The notes under the pieces were generated by a model. The model was not told the DNA's origin and searched no databases. It saw nothing but the letters and a program-made list of their open reading frames with translations. From the NCBI GenBank assembly GCA_030549205.1, contig JAUKTV010000001.1, forward strand, positions 496,001 through 560,000: DNA of 64,000 nt, written 5' to 3'. The DNA comes from Apiosordaria backusii (taxonomy: Eukaryota > Ascomycota > Sordariomycetes > Sordariales > Lasiosphaeriaceae). The translations under genes and the position numbers were made by a program. Below are positions 21,303 through 32,345 of the stretch, one piece after another. Each line of letters opens with the position of its first letter. The first letter of the stretch is position 1.

Positions 21303-22360
21303 GTTACGTCGGTTGATGCCGCCGTGCAAAGTGATCTGGCTTGAGGAATCACCGTTGTGGAACGGATGCTCGCCAAGACACATCAGGTCGTTGAACTTTC
21401 ACGAGGCGCAGCACGTGAGAGGAGGTGCTGAACATTTGGTTGGTTGATGAGAGGTCGCCCACACACACATGGCGAATAAAAGCACACAACAACCACATCC
21501 TAAATAATGGCTGGTACGACACCGAGCGTAACTCTAAGGAGGCCATAAACTGAGGAGTGGGCTTCCTTGTTTGAATCGTCTGCCATGACTAGGCTCGACG
21601 ACACGGCAGCAGTCTTTTGCATTGCCGATGTCCCCAAAAATATTCTCAATAAATTCTTCCTCACTGCACACAGCGCTCCAGACTTTGCAACGAAGGAATC
21701 AATGGTGGCATTGGTACTCTTAGCCACGTATCCCATTCCATGTCAATCAATCAGTTGAAACAGCTTGTCTGACACCTTCCTCGGACACACTCATAGCTGT
21801 ATGTAGGTACTCATCAACAATTCCAACATAAAACACATCACCAGCCTAGGTACAAACCCGCCTGTGCCCCAACCAACCTCTTATTGATCCCTTCAGAGAC
21901 AAGACACCCGAGGAGATCTGGCAGTTCGCGCAAGCAAATATACACTACCCTCTCTTTAATCGTGCCATTGCCATACTGGACCAGGAAACACTCATCGACC
22001 AGGAAACCTCTTGCTAGGTAGTCACCACATGGGAAAAGTACCCCGAAGGGACAAGAAAACGGGTCGGCGTTGTTGACTGTCCGGTCAGACTTTCGATCTG
22101 CGCTGGTGATTCTTAATGTCAAGAACCTAGGTATAGGGGGGGATGAATACTTTAAGAACGGCAAGGACAGCCATGGTATTATCCGTCTTTACGAACAAGA
22201 CAGATGATGCTGAACCCATAACTTAACAGCAAAATGGCCCATTGGTGGGGGATGAATACTTCCGTTGTTCGCGTAGTGTCTGTTTGTTTATGTCGCGGGC
22301 TAGCTGAGGTACTAGATAGCCCTGAGCCCCTGAATGTCCCACTTGTGGCTTCACGGATGC
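21303..22360. other. Intergenic region between NLR-like gene and Zn2Cys6 gene
   Basis: About 1 kb of promoter and spacer DNA. CTAGGTAC-type motifs lie near 21,846 and 22,126. One stretch on the plus strand looks like a decayed coding fragment (listed separately). Minus-strand frames of 78 and 108 codons show no family features and are not called. Confidence 0.45.
21850..22116 (+). pseudogene. Possible decayed ORF fragment
   Basis: The plus strand reads IDPFRDKTPEEIWQFAQAN and continues in a protein-like way to a TAG at 22015-22017. It then continues in the same frame as VVTTWEKYPEGTRKRVGVVD and stops at 22114-22116. The biased, soluble-protein-like composition across an in-frame stop suggests a degenerate gene fragment. 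No start codon or family can be named. It could instead be two exons of a small gene, or chance. Confidence 0.35.
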
Positions 22361-24690
22361 TCAAAAATGAAACTCAGGCCAATATATCCCCCCTCCTTCC
22401 TGGAACAACAGATCAGAACTTGACGGATCATCTAGGAACTGCATGCCCATTGCTGGCTGCATGAGGAACTCTTCGAGGGAAGGTTCCGCGAGGGCTGTCT
22501 CAGCTGTCACCTCTAGTCCGCCTATGTCATGAATATGATGATCCCGTTCTTCAGCATGTGGCCCGCCAAAATGCCCCGGGGCGCCCTGTCCGATAAAAGA
22601 TGTCATATGATTGCTTGGACCGGGAATCTCGACCCGAGCATTCTTCTCCTCCGTCTTCTTGATCGTCTCCATTATCAACTTCACATGGCGGTAGTATTCC
22701 CGGGCAGGGAAGTTGCCGCTGTCTTTGAGCTGAGACATCAGCTGGGCTGCTTCTTCGAAGCTGTCCCTGTCGCTGGAGCTTTCCTCGTGGTCCAGCAGGC
22801 TGGACACCGCGAGGACGGTGAGGGCCGAGAATAGGCTTTGTGTCAGATCGTGGTACAAGGCCGGAAAGGCCCCGTTGTACCAGCTTTCAGACAGAATGCG
22901 GCAGGAATGGCGCGCGCATCGGATGCAAGTGTCGATGAGGGTTTTGGCAGAGGCAGGAATTGGCTTTGGTGGTGAGCTGCCGGCATGAAGTCGCAGGCCA
23001 TAGAGCAGGATTGGGCGGGTGGCTAGAATAATGGTCTGCCGTGCGGTGTAAGTATCAGAAGTATAGAGGTGTGCTGTAGGAGACTGGAGAACGCCACTTA
23101 CCCCATTCAGCTTCAAGTGTAAGGACAACATGTCGTAATTTGGGTAGGAAGGCGTCGTTGTGCTCGTGGCGTACATGTGTAGTGCTGGGGGTAGTTCCTC
23201 TACCCAAGCCTTAAGCTCTTTGAGCCGCTGTTGTACTTTGGTGAAGAGATCGGCTGCTTGGTCTTTTCCGCCGTAGATGGATTGTACCACCTTCATCGAG
23301 ATTCTAGCCAACTTGGCATAGGCAATGTAATATCCGGCGTCGCTAAAATCTCCGTTTGTTGGGGCGCCTTTGTCCACTACCTTATTAGAGGGCATGTCCA
23401 CTTTGATATCCTCGTCTTGAATTGAAGGAAGACATCCAAGAGTGGCCGCCCATGAGCGATCTAAGATGTAAGCCGACCACCATACTCTGACTCGATGTTC
23501 TCGGAGAACGGGGTCCGGGAGCTGCGTCGGAGGTATATTGAGGTGGAGGCCCAAGATAACAGCCATACGCACGGCGCTCCCTGCAAAGGTGTATGACGCG
23601 TAGATACGGTTGAGTGTGAATGAGTAGACTGACTGATCGTGCAACAAGTCTCGTTAGGAACCTCGGTATTTCCTGGGGCTCTTAGGACATACCAGTATCA
23701 GACGTATCTCTATAAAGTCCATCGTCGGGTGTTCTCCAAGATAGCTCAAGATTCGGGTTGCCTGGGCAAAATGGCCGAGACCAGGAAACACCTGACCTGG
23801 GGGGACAAATCTAGACGAACACAGCTCACCAAGAGCAAACAGAGCCCGCAGCTTACCAGCCATGATGGGATCTCTCCAGTGGGGATCGGAAAAGCTGTTT
23901 TCCATGGCCTGCAAAACCTCGCCCGGACGCACAATATACAAGCATCTGCTAGCGTGCATCAATGCGACATTCATGAGCAGACGGGCACGAGAGGGTTTGG
24001 GCCAAGGCCAAGGTGTCTCGGCCAACGACATGATGGCATCATCGCTAGCGTACTCATTGTGTGGAACATGAGAACAATGAGGATCGTTAGGATCCGACAG
24101 CACTTGTCTAAACCTCGTTGCAAATGCTGTGTCGGCCGCTTCGTTGATGGGTTTCGGTGTTTGTGGCAGATCAATATCGAGGAACCATGGTTGAGTCTCA
24201 GTCGAGCCATGTAATGCACTTGTCGAATCGGGGACAGCGGCCCCATTCGACTCACGATCTCGACTGGGGACTTGTTCCTCTTGAGCTGGCGATTGTGCGC
24301 TGACGCTGGTTTCACCGCCACTAGCGGCGACATCTGCCTTCTGTGAAAGTTGAACGCGCAGCCGTTTATTCTCGGCTTCGAGCTGCTTGATATATCTAGG
24401 GCTAGTCGTAAGTCCTGCCACAGTCCGAAAATTGCAAAGGTATCACAAACGAACCTTTCATCGACCCTAACTCGTCTGTTTCTGCTAGGGTAGACACAAT
24501 CTAATCCGGCTTTACTACAGTTCGTGCAGGGCTGCTCGCCAGAGCACTTGACCTTCCTAGAATGGCAGCGATGGCATCTGGTTGTGTTGTCAGTGGAGAG
24601 ACCAGGAAAAGGGGCAAAATAGGGGCGGGCTCCAGACGCTGTTGACTTGATCTTCGGCGCTAAATTACCGTCATTCTCTTGGTCATCCAT
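22361..24690 (-). CDS. Zn2Cys6 transcription factor with fungal-specific regulatory domain
   Basis: Exons 24690-24455, 24395-23693, 23632-23102 and 23035-22361 give 714 residues. The zinc cluster is Cys39, 42, 49, 55, 58 and 65 (CHRCHSRKVKC then CTNCSKAGLDC). Splicing of intron 1 joins VRVDE to YIKQLEAENKRLR, a coiled-coil dimerisation segment. The central region is the fungal_trans homology domain, with RMAVILGLHLNIPP and the VRVWWSAYILDR signature. Introns are 59, 60 and 66 nt. The third is a multiple of three and would read through as 22 extra codons, but it interrupts LHLKLN...TIILATRP, which is contiguous in the family. The gene is divergent from an MFS transporter, so it may control that exporter. 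Targets are otherwise unknown. Confidence 0.92.
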
Positions 24691-25366
24691 TGTCTCTTTG
24701 TATCCCGGGTGACATTTGCCTGGTTGTTATTGCTTGCTGTTGCGATGCTGTCTCCATCTCGGCGTGGGCTTGGGTGCAGTATCCGATGCTCGGAGCCGTC
24801 AGTGACAGGGCGTGTCCCGCCATGGATCCATTTCTAGACTGTTGGCAAGTTGAGTCAGACCCCAGGCCTGAAAAAATAAGGCTTATCGATAGCCGTCCAG
24901 CACGCATCGCTGGGGTCTAGGCCCGGGCCCTGGTTCGCCTGGTTGCAGTGAGAGTGACGGTGTGTCTTGACAGTCCCCACTACCTCGGCAAAGGTCATTT
25001 TACCGACAACGCTGTTCTCGGCAAAAGTTCTTTCGCCGAGAACTTCGTCAACCTCGACCTTGCTCGGCGCGATGCATGTATGCCGAACTATAGGAAACGG
25101 TGAGAAATGTTGCATGAGCGCTACTCAAACACATACCAAAAACGCGTAAGAGGAATGTAAAAGAAAAAAAAGCATGAAAAACACCAGTCATCATGTGTCC
25201 CAAGGTCGGTATGATGGGGCGGTCATGACGTGTCGAGACAGTGAAGCTCTAGACGGACTGCATTTAAAGACTCGAACAAGCCTTGATTCTCGCGACTCTT
25301 GTGCCACAGCTTTGTATCATTCTCTGGTCTACAGTTCCCCCGGCATTGAACACGACAATCGCCACA
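24691..25366. promoter_or_regulatory. Bidirectional promoter between Zn2Cys6 regulator and MFS transporter
   Basis: A 676-bp region between two divergent start codons. It contains four CTCGGC-type half-sites within about 100 bp (near 24984, 25017, 25035 on the opposite strand, and 25072). Two of them form the long dyad listed separately. CGG-containing sites are the usual targets of Zn2Cys6 regulators. Confidence 0.6.
25014..25043. promoter_or_regulatory. 9-bp inverted repeat GTTCTCGGC-N12-GCCGAGAAC
   Basis: Perfect 9-bp arms at 25014-25022 and 25035-25043 around a 12-nt spacer, containing CGG-N14-CCG. It is placed between a Zn2Cys6 regulator and a transporter, so it is a strong candidate operator. 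Binding by the neighbouring regulator is inference. Confidence 0.6.
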
Positions 25367-26845
25367 ATGTCCCAATATCTTTCTGATAGCAGTGAGCTCA
25401 GCGTCACCGAGGATACTAAACAAGACGAACACGTCGTCGAGGCCAAGGCAGTTCCTTCTGTCGATATCCCCACAAAGTCACGACCCTCAATTCTCAAAAG
25501 ATTTGTCAGAAGAAGTCGATGGACACCCCCATGGTGCCGCCAGCAACCAGGCCGAGAATTCGGATACAATCCTTCGATTGTGCTACTGTCAGCCTTTGCT
25601 AGCGCTGTAGCAGCTGCCAATCTGTATTACACCTACCCTGTCCTCAACAAAGCCGCCGACGACTTCGGTATCAGCTATGAACGGGCTGCTCTCATTCCTC
25701 AGTTGCTACAAGGCGGTTATGGCATTGGCATTCTATTCCTCTGTCCTCTTGGGGACGTATTTCGGCTCCGGCCCCTGATCCTCACGCTGACCGTGGCAAC
25801 CACTTGCACATGGCTTGGTCTGTGTCTAGCCTCCAACTTCGAGGTCTTCACCACGCTGAGCTTTTTCACTGGCTTTGTGACAGTCAGCCCACAGCTTCTG
25901 CTCCCGCTCATCGGCACACTGGCGCCACCGGAACGCCGGGCCACTGCCGTCTCGCTGGTTTTGGCGGGTATGATGATGGGCCTGGCTCTTCCTCGTGTTG
26001 TTGCTGGCATCGTCACACAATACACCCCCTGGAGGAACATCTACTGGGCCGCCCTCGGCCTCCAATGCATACTTGTGGCCCTCATGTGGCTGTTTCTCCC
26101 CGACTATCCACGCCCGGACCCTGATAACACGCAAACTTTCTCCCGGAAATATTTCAATATTCTCGGCAGTATTATCCGCATGACGCTCACGGAACCAATC
26201 CTCGCCTATGGATGCCTCGTCACCTTCTTGGTTAACGCTGTGCAGGCGTCGTTCTGGACGACCTTGACAGCCCACCTCGCCGGCCAACCCTTCAACTTTG
26301 GGCCCCTGAATATCGGACTCTTTTCGATGATCGGCATCGGGACCACAATATTGATCCCAGTTTACGCCCATTTCGTGATCGAGCGTTTCGCGCCATACTT
26401 TGCCACCACCAATGGGCTATTGTTGACTATTGTCACCGTTGCCGTGGACTGCTTCACGGGTGATGTGCTGGGCATTGGGGGACCCATACTCCAGGCGTTT
26501 GGTGTCGACTTTGGGGTGCAACTGGGTAGTGTGGCTTATCGAGCTGCCGTGTATAAGGAGCTGCCTGCGAACAGAGCCAACGTGATTTTTACAGCCTGCG
26601 CATTTATTGGGCAACTCGTCGGTACAAGCGTGGGGAATACCGTGTATGCGCGGGGCGGTTGGTCAAACGTTGGGATGTTCCACATTGCGTTTTCGTTGGT
26701 CACGATGATGGTGATATATCTGAGAGGACCAAGGGAGAAGAGGTGGTTCGGATGGACAGGAGGGCCTGGTTTACGACTCGAAAATGGCGGTGCCGAAAAG
26801 AAGGATGAGAGTTCTGAAACAGAGAAGAACTCGACTCACGTCTGA
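25367..26845 (+). CDS. MFS transporter
   Basis: A single exon from the ATG at 25367 encodes 492 residues. This is a major facilitator superfamily permease with about 12 predicted membrane helices starting near residue 70 (PSIVLLSAFASAVAAANLYY). The loop after helix 2 (GDVFRLRPL) corresponds to the MFS signature, and PERRATAVS with MMMGLALPRVVAG matches the helix 4-5 region of drug:H+ antiporter-like families, including the YnfM-like group. N- and C-terminal tails are hydrophilic and charged. The substrate cannot be inferred; export of a small molecule is plausible. It is divergent from the Zn2Cys6 regulator across a promoter with a strong dyad, so co-regulation is likely. The upstream frame to 25283 has no better start. 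Confidence 0.92.
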   Translation: MSQYLSDSSELSVTEDTKQDEHVVEAKAVPSVDIPTKSRPSILKRFVRRSRWTPPWCRQQPGREFGYNPSIVLLSAFASAVAAANLYYTYPVLNKAADDFGISYERAALIPQLLQGGYGIGILFLCPLGDVFRLRPLILTLTVATTCTWLGLCLASNFEVFTTLSFFTGFVTVSPQLLLPLIGTLAPPERRATAVSLVLAGMMMGLALPRVVAGIVTQYTPWRNIYWAALGLQCILVALMWLFLPDYPRPDPDNTQTFSRKYFNILGSIIRMTLTEPILAYGCLVTFLVNAVQASFWTTLTAHLAGQPFNFGPLNIGLFSMIGIGTTILIPVYAHFVIERFAPYFATTNGLLLTIVTVAVDCFTGDVLGIGGPILQAFGVDFGVQLGSVAYRAAVYKELPANRANVIFTACAFIGQLVGTSVGNTVYARGGWSNVGMFHIAFSLVTMMVIYLRGPREKRWFGWTGGPGLRLENGGAEKKDESSETEKNSTHV

Positions 26846-27109
26846 TGCTGTGTTGCAAGGGGCTAGATAAAAGTTTTTGGATTTCCTGTTTGGTTATTGT
26901 ACCTATTGGTAATGATAATGATGAGAAGAAGAAATCTCGAATTTCTTGGGTTAATCGAGATCGAGTGGTGGGATTTGGGCCCTGAAAAGTAAACATTTTG
27001 CCCTGCGTCGTTGGTCTCTTTGAAGGATGGATGGCATTGGAGAGTGTTCAGTTCTGCCACGCGTCATTACCATATCAACTGTGAGCTGGTCAGGATATTC
27101 CGAGCCGAA
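26846..27109. other. Spacer after MFS gene
   Basis: Contains the MFS 3' region and the truncated end of the P450 relic. No gene seen. Confidence 0.4.
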
Positions 27110-27688
27110 TCAAGCGCTGAACTTGTCAAGCCAGTCGAAAAGGAGTTCGAGCGTGGGTTCGATAGCTTCCTCGGAGCGGAGCAGGTTGGGGATGGTGTAT
27201 GCCGGGGCGAGGCAGCGCGCGACAGTTCGTTCTTGACAGCCGGTTCGGTGGCGGGCATGGGGTTTTGGAAGCGGCTGTCTGGGAAGGCGATGACTTTGTA
27301 CCACGGGGCTTTGTGGAGGTAAGGTGAAGCCAACACCTTTTTGATGGCGTCAGGATGGCTGAGACTGACTTCGTTGGGGGCGATGCGAACAAAGTGCCCT
27401 TTGTTGTGTTACTGGCCTGTTTACTTTAGCAAGGTAGAAGACGAACCGTGCTTGTCATGCAGTCTGATGAGCTCCAATTTCTGATCGCCGTTGAGTATGC
27501 GAAGGATATGCCATATTCTTGTGAAACTGGCTGTGAATGGGCCCGGGATATCACTGATCGGGGGAGAAGTATTGTCGCCACACCAGCAAGGTCAAAATGG
27601 CGATACAGACCAGACCAACCAACTGCAGTGAGCTCAACGTGCCAACAGCAGAGGGCAAGGCGGTGAATGGAGACTTGACATGTTCCAT
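27110..27688 (-). pseudogene. Truncated, frameshifted cytochrome P450 relic
   Basis: The minus strand from the ATG at 27688 encodes a P450 N-terminus: a membrane anchor (SLQLVGLVCIAILTLLVW), then DIPGPF, LIRLHDKHG, HFVRIAPNEVSLSHPDAI, KAPWYKVIAF and LAPAYTIPNLLRSEEAIEP. A plausible 5' intron (GTTCGT...AAAG) lies between HDKHG and HFVRI. The frame must shift near 27560 (a run of five G on the plus strand) and again near 27220, and it ends at a TGA at 27110-27112 after DWLDKFSA. Nothing of the I-helix, ExxR or heme loop follows, so only about the first third remains. The family is clear from the conserved N-terminal motifs. It sits between an MFS gene and a GMC oxidoreductase, which suggests a decayed metabolic gene group. 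Confidence 0.8.
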
Positions 27689-27855
27689 TTCATTTATGAT
27701 ATAGCTCACTGAGTCGATAATGGCAAGAATGGAAAAGATTGGCAACGCGTGTTGTTGTTCTGTACCAGTATCTCTTATCAAGCCTCTCTTATCAGCAGCC
27801 CCTTCCACCCCTTGTTTAGCCCCTTTTCAGCCCCTTTTCGGCTTACACCACCGGC

Positions 27856-30050
27856 TCAGACGCCTCCCTTGCCCTTCCACGTCTCCTTGATCAAGTCGGC
27901 TGCCTAGATGATTCACGATTAACAGTTAGCCTCCCGCCCATAGCAAAAAAGGAAATTCTAGATCTTCCTCAGAACAGCCGAAAACGTACCTTCTCCCCAA
28001 TCATATAAACCGTCAACTGCGTCGTCCCCCCAGGCAAAATCGGCACAACACTTGCATCAGCCACCCTTAACCTCTTTGTTCCATACACCCTTAACTTGTC
28101 ATCCACCACCCCACCCAACTCCCGCCTCATCATGGCTGCCGTCCCCACAGGGTGCCACGCCTGAGGTATGTAAGTCGCCCTGATGTACCTCGCCAAATCT
28201 TCCCTGCTCGTCACATTAGCACCCGGAACCGTCTCAACCGCGGCATACTCCGCCAATGGTCCCTCCGGGCCGAAGAATCTCCGGTAAAACTCGAGGTAGG
28301 CAATCATCAAGTCGGTGTCGACGGGGTTTGTCAAGGCGCGGTAGTCTACCACGGGATCTGGGGCGGAGAGGTTGGCTGGGTTGATAGTGACGGTGCCGCG
28401 GGAGGTGATGTGGAAATTTATGGGGTTGGCTCCGGGGGCGGTGGGGTAGCCAACTACCCAATGGAGGAAGGAGAGGGAGCCTGGGGTGGAAGATAGCATT
28501 TGGTGCGCGAGGAGGCAGTTTTGGGCTTTGTAGCCGCGGAGGACGGAGGAGTCTGTGCCTGGAGCTGCGAACGAGGCTGGGTTTTGGTCAAGAAGGGAAG
28601 AGGCGATGGTGGAAAAGGTGAATGGTGCTGCGATGGGAAGGGGAAGGTCTGCCACGAGGCCTTGACCTTGGCCTTCGCTGGGCGGTAGATGAGTTGAGTT
28701 AGAGGTAGGGGGCGGGGGTGGATTTGTGAAGGTAAATCGAATGGGGGGACCGATCGGGTGGTCTTGAAAGTTGGCACCGACTCCTGGGAGGTCGGCTTTG
28801 ACTGGTATTCTGGCCCGCTTGAGGAGACCACGCGGGCCGATGCCGCTGAGTTGCAGTAGGTAGGGTGTGTGGATTGCCCCTGTGGACACCACCACTTCCT
28901 TTCTTGCTTTTACGGTATGCTTCTTTCCAGTCTCTGTGAAGATAAACTCAACTCCAGTTACGACGTTGCCCTTGTCGAGCAGAACCTTGGTCGCCCGAGC
29001 ACTAGTGATGATATCATAGTTGGGTCGATTCAGCCCATCCCAATGACCGGTTCTCGAGTAGGAACGTTGCCGTGTGTTGGGATTCACTGACAGTGGGTAG
29101 TAAAACACACCATGACTCCCGGCATGGCCATCCCTTGGAAAAGGAATATTGGGGGCTTGTCGCAACCCGTTGTAGATAATTTCTGTGCACCCTTGTGTTA
29201 GCACATGTCCAAGGAGTATAACAGGCGCGAGCGCTACAGACTAATGGCAGGATTCAGACCGCCTGGGAAGGATGCATAGACACGTGTGTCGTTATCTTGT
29301 CCCCAAGCCGCCTGAGTGTCGTAAGTGATGTTGAAGTCTGAAGCAAGCACGGGATCTGGGGGAACAAAATGGATGGCCTGCGCTCATCATCAATATAAAG
29401 GACAGGATGTTAGTATTGTGACGCACCTTTCGGAAGTAAGGAACCAATCCTTTCCAAGTCCAAGTTGACCCCTTATTTCCCAACTCAGCCCAAATGTTGT
29501 AGTCCTGGACAGTGCCTCGCATCACAGCCATGCCATTGACCGCTGAGCTGCCACCCACTCCGAATCCCATGCCAAGCGGTATGGCTCTGTTGTCTAAACC
29601 TATTTGTGGCATGGACGTGAGGTTGTACAAATGTGCACGTTGGCCGTCGCCATTGGGATCAGACGGATTCCCTTGTTAGATGGAAGTCAGTGTTCCCATT
29701 AGAAATAGGTGATCCGGTTTATGTAAGGTATGAGACAGCTTCAACCTACAAAATCTCCCATGCTCGATAACCAGAACAGTATCTGTTTGCAACTGTTCAA
29801 CACAGTGGACTGGTAGTGTCACCAGTTTTTACGTACATTTTGGTGACTCAGTTAGACGATCTGCAATGGTTAGGCCGGCTGTTCCGGCACCGACAATAAC
29901 GTAGTCGTAAGATTTTCGGAGGTCCTTAGGGCTTTGAACATGCCTCGCCCTTAGTACTGACTCTGGGATGGCCGCGACGAGGGGTAGGTTTGATAGCACC
30001 AGAAAAAGCGCGGCCACGATAATGGGAAAGATGGTGTATTTATTTGACAT
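27856..30050 (-). CDS. GMC-family FAD oxidoreductase, secreted or membrane-anchored
   Basis: Six exons (30050-29837, 29782-29750, 29671-29427, 29377-29242, 29182-27990, 27903-27856) give 622 residues. The N-terminus is a signal peptide or anchor (IIVAALFLVLSNLPLVAAIP). The FAD-binding motif is VIVGAGTAGL (51-60). GVGGSSAVNGMAVMRGT is the first GMC signature and TGAIHTPYLLQLSGIGP the second. The catalytic His is in AWHPVGTAAM. The partner position near the C-terminus, normally His or Asn, is Thr in GGTTQLTVY. The very short exons (33 and 48 nt) are supported by continuity into the final helix AADLIKETWKG. Substrates of this family are alcohols, sugars or polyketide intermediates; this member is undefined. 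Introns are 49-86 nt. Confidence 0.9.
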
Positions 30051-30399
30051 TCTGCTACCGACAGTGGTACAAACCCGTCATGTGCATTGAGGCAAGATGA
30101 AAAAGAAGAAGGACGTGATGACAAGGGGAGGGGTCTTATTTTGAACCCGGAAGGTTCAGGGTAGGAGTGCGGCTGCGTTGGGACAAGAAAGGTAAAGACA
30201 GGTGATACAAGACGCGGGTAAGATGCAGAAATCAGAACTCGTCCAATGACATGGTCTTGTTGGTCTTTATCATGCATGGACTCTCACGTCACTGCTAGAG
30301 GTCGATCCCAGTGAAGGATTTGAGTGCGACAAGGTACCTAGCTCTTAGGGCCGAAAGTGCAGAGGTGACGAGGGTTGTGTCTGAACCGTTCTTGTATTA
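30051..30399. other. Intergenic region
   Basis: Promoter of the GMC gene and 3' side of the next minus-strand gene. A GTACCTAG motif lies near 30335. No gene seen. Confidence 0.45.
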
Positions 30400-32004
30400 T
30401 TACTCGTAGCGGAAGGTCATCTGTCGAGTACTTTTCTGACCGCACTCGGCAGACCAGTGTTCAGCCTTCATCCCCTTGTTTTTAATGTCCTCAACAATCT
30501 CCCTGATCCTTTCCCGAGTCCACAACCCGTTTCCGAACTTAAAGTTTTTGCGGATAGAAATGCCATAGGTACCCACGGTATCTCGGCCGCAGACTAAAGC
30601 CTCTATCATTGCCGGGAAGTTCTTGCACTGATAGCTATGGGTATCATCCCCCACTGCGTCAATGAACCGCCATGGCCTGAGTGGATCACCACCCATGAAT
30701 GCCTCCTCTGAGACAGCCTGCCACTCAGCAGCCTGTAGGAGGAACCTGATGGGGCTCGGGGGCTCATAACTCCAGACTACTCGCTCGTGGTCAAGCACTA
30801 ATGTGAAAGCTTCTTGTGGCATACCGTAGACTGTGTACAGAACAGAGGCCTCGGCCAGCCACTCGGCCACCATGCGGGTCATCTGAACTCTCCAGTGACG
30901 TGCAGTCCCGCTTCCACCGTCGGTAAACTCGTCTTGTTCAAAGTCACCACCTTTAAACCCTTGCACCGTGTTCCTTTGGACATTGTTATAAAGGCTGAGG
31001 CGGCGCTGGATACGCAGCCTTGGATTTTCCTTGCAAAAGGGAATCAGGCCAATGGCGTGACACTCGGGGTACCCAACAGCACCGCCGTAGTCCTCTCTGA
31101 GTTCGAGGCTGCGGATGTGTTTCCTGAGTTCCGGATCAAGACCATTGAGCCAGCGGATGGCGACTGCTGCAGCCGAGAAGCGGCGCGTATTATTCCAAAA
31201 GACAGGCCGGCACCCAAGTATCCTGGCCATCTCGTTCAACTCGACGTTTGTCGGAATATCCCAAGGCGTGTTTTGGAATTTGATAATCGAAGCTAGGTCA
31301 GGGTTTTCTTCCGAGTAGTGATACAGACCGGTCTTCTCTGAAAATCGTTGTGACTTGACGAGCTGTTGATCACTAGCAAGGAGTAACATGACCTTCTGCT
31401 GAGCTTGGCGGTATATAGAGGGGACCTAGACTCTCATGGTTAGGTACCTAGTTCTTGATAAAATCCAGGTAAGGTACGCCATGGAACACACCTCACCCCA
31501 ACAGGGCCACCGATTCTTGGTCAACCCGATGTCTTCGTGATCCTCTTTCCAGAACGGCCACACAGAAGGACATGAGGACTTGATCGCTTGTAACGTCGCT
31601 GGATGTATGGAGTCCTGTGAGTTCTTGATCTCTAGGGCCGTTTCGTATGCCACATTGACTTGGTCGGCAAAAAGCCTCATGTGCAGATAATTGAAGAACC
31701 TGGCCGTATTTCGCACATCCTCGGTAAAATAAGTCGTGAAGACGATCTTGTGTAGGTGGAAGGGCAGGCCTTTCATCTCAGCCGCCACTTGTTTGCAGGT
31801 GTACATGAGACATTGGAAATTATCGATGACATGTTGGGTCGCGCGAAAGGCGAAGCGTGACCGCCGGCGAAGTTTCCCAGTATGGTGATTGAAGATGTAC
31901 TCAAAATTAGAGGAGCCCATCACGTCCATGTATTCAAGATATATTTGCTCTCGAATCTCGAAAGGGAGAAGCAGGAACGGAGGTTCGGGTGGCATGTCCA
32001 TCAT
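30400..32004 (-). CDS. F-box/2EXR-like hypothetical protein
   Basis: Exons 32004-31492 and 31398-30400 (acceptor could be three bases further on, at 31395) give about 503 residues. The N-terminus reads MMDMPPEPPFLLLPFEIREQ, followed by a conserved CMYTCKQVAAEM-type segment. This LPxEIRxxIY plus TCKQ arrangement is common in fungal F-box-like or 2EXR-like proteins of unknown role. The second exon is rich in Trp, Arg and Glu with a Gly-Gly-Ser loop. No catalytic motif is seen. The intron donor GTGTGT after the GGTGAG codons keeps phase 0. The frame upstream of 32004 is open, but the ATG-ATG pair with good context is the natural start. Function unknown. Confidence 0.78.
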
Positions 32005-32345
32005 CACAAATGCTAATGGCGACAGTGAGTGGTGATGGTTGCAGAGAAAAGCAGGAAGGATCACGATGGAAGGCAGCCTCCTTTGCAAGGGGGATGATAG
32101 GGCACTTAGTGTCACATTGGCAGTGGATTCGACGTTGAGGTTCCAGCATTTCTCCAATCGCCATGACAGCTCTGACCGCCCCATTTACAGGGAGCAGAAC
32201 GAACGGACCAATAATTAACGATAGAAATCGAGACAAAAGGCATGATCTTCATAATTGATACTAGGTATTACCTCCAACTCCAAGTAAACTCCGAACTATC
32301 ATACATCCTGTTGACAAACTAGTGACAAGTGACACAAACAAGACA
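32005..32345. other. Intergenic region
   Basis: Spacer of about 340 bp between two minus-strand genes: promoter of the F-box-like gene and 3' end of the catalase gene. No other feature seen. Confidence 0.45.

Noticed and set aside
21500..22164. Minus-strand frames of 78 and 108 codons
   Set aside because: They do not join through plausible introns and lack conserved features; the opposite strand is more protein-like in part.
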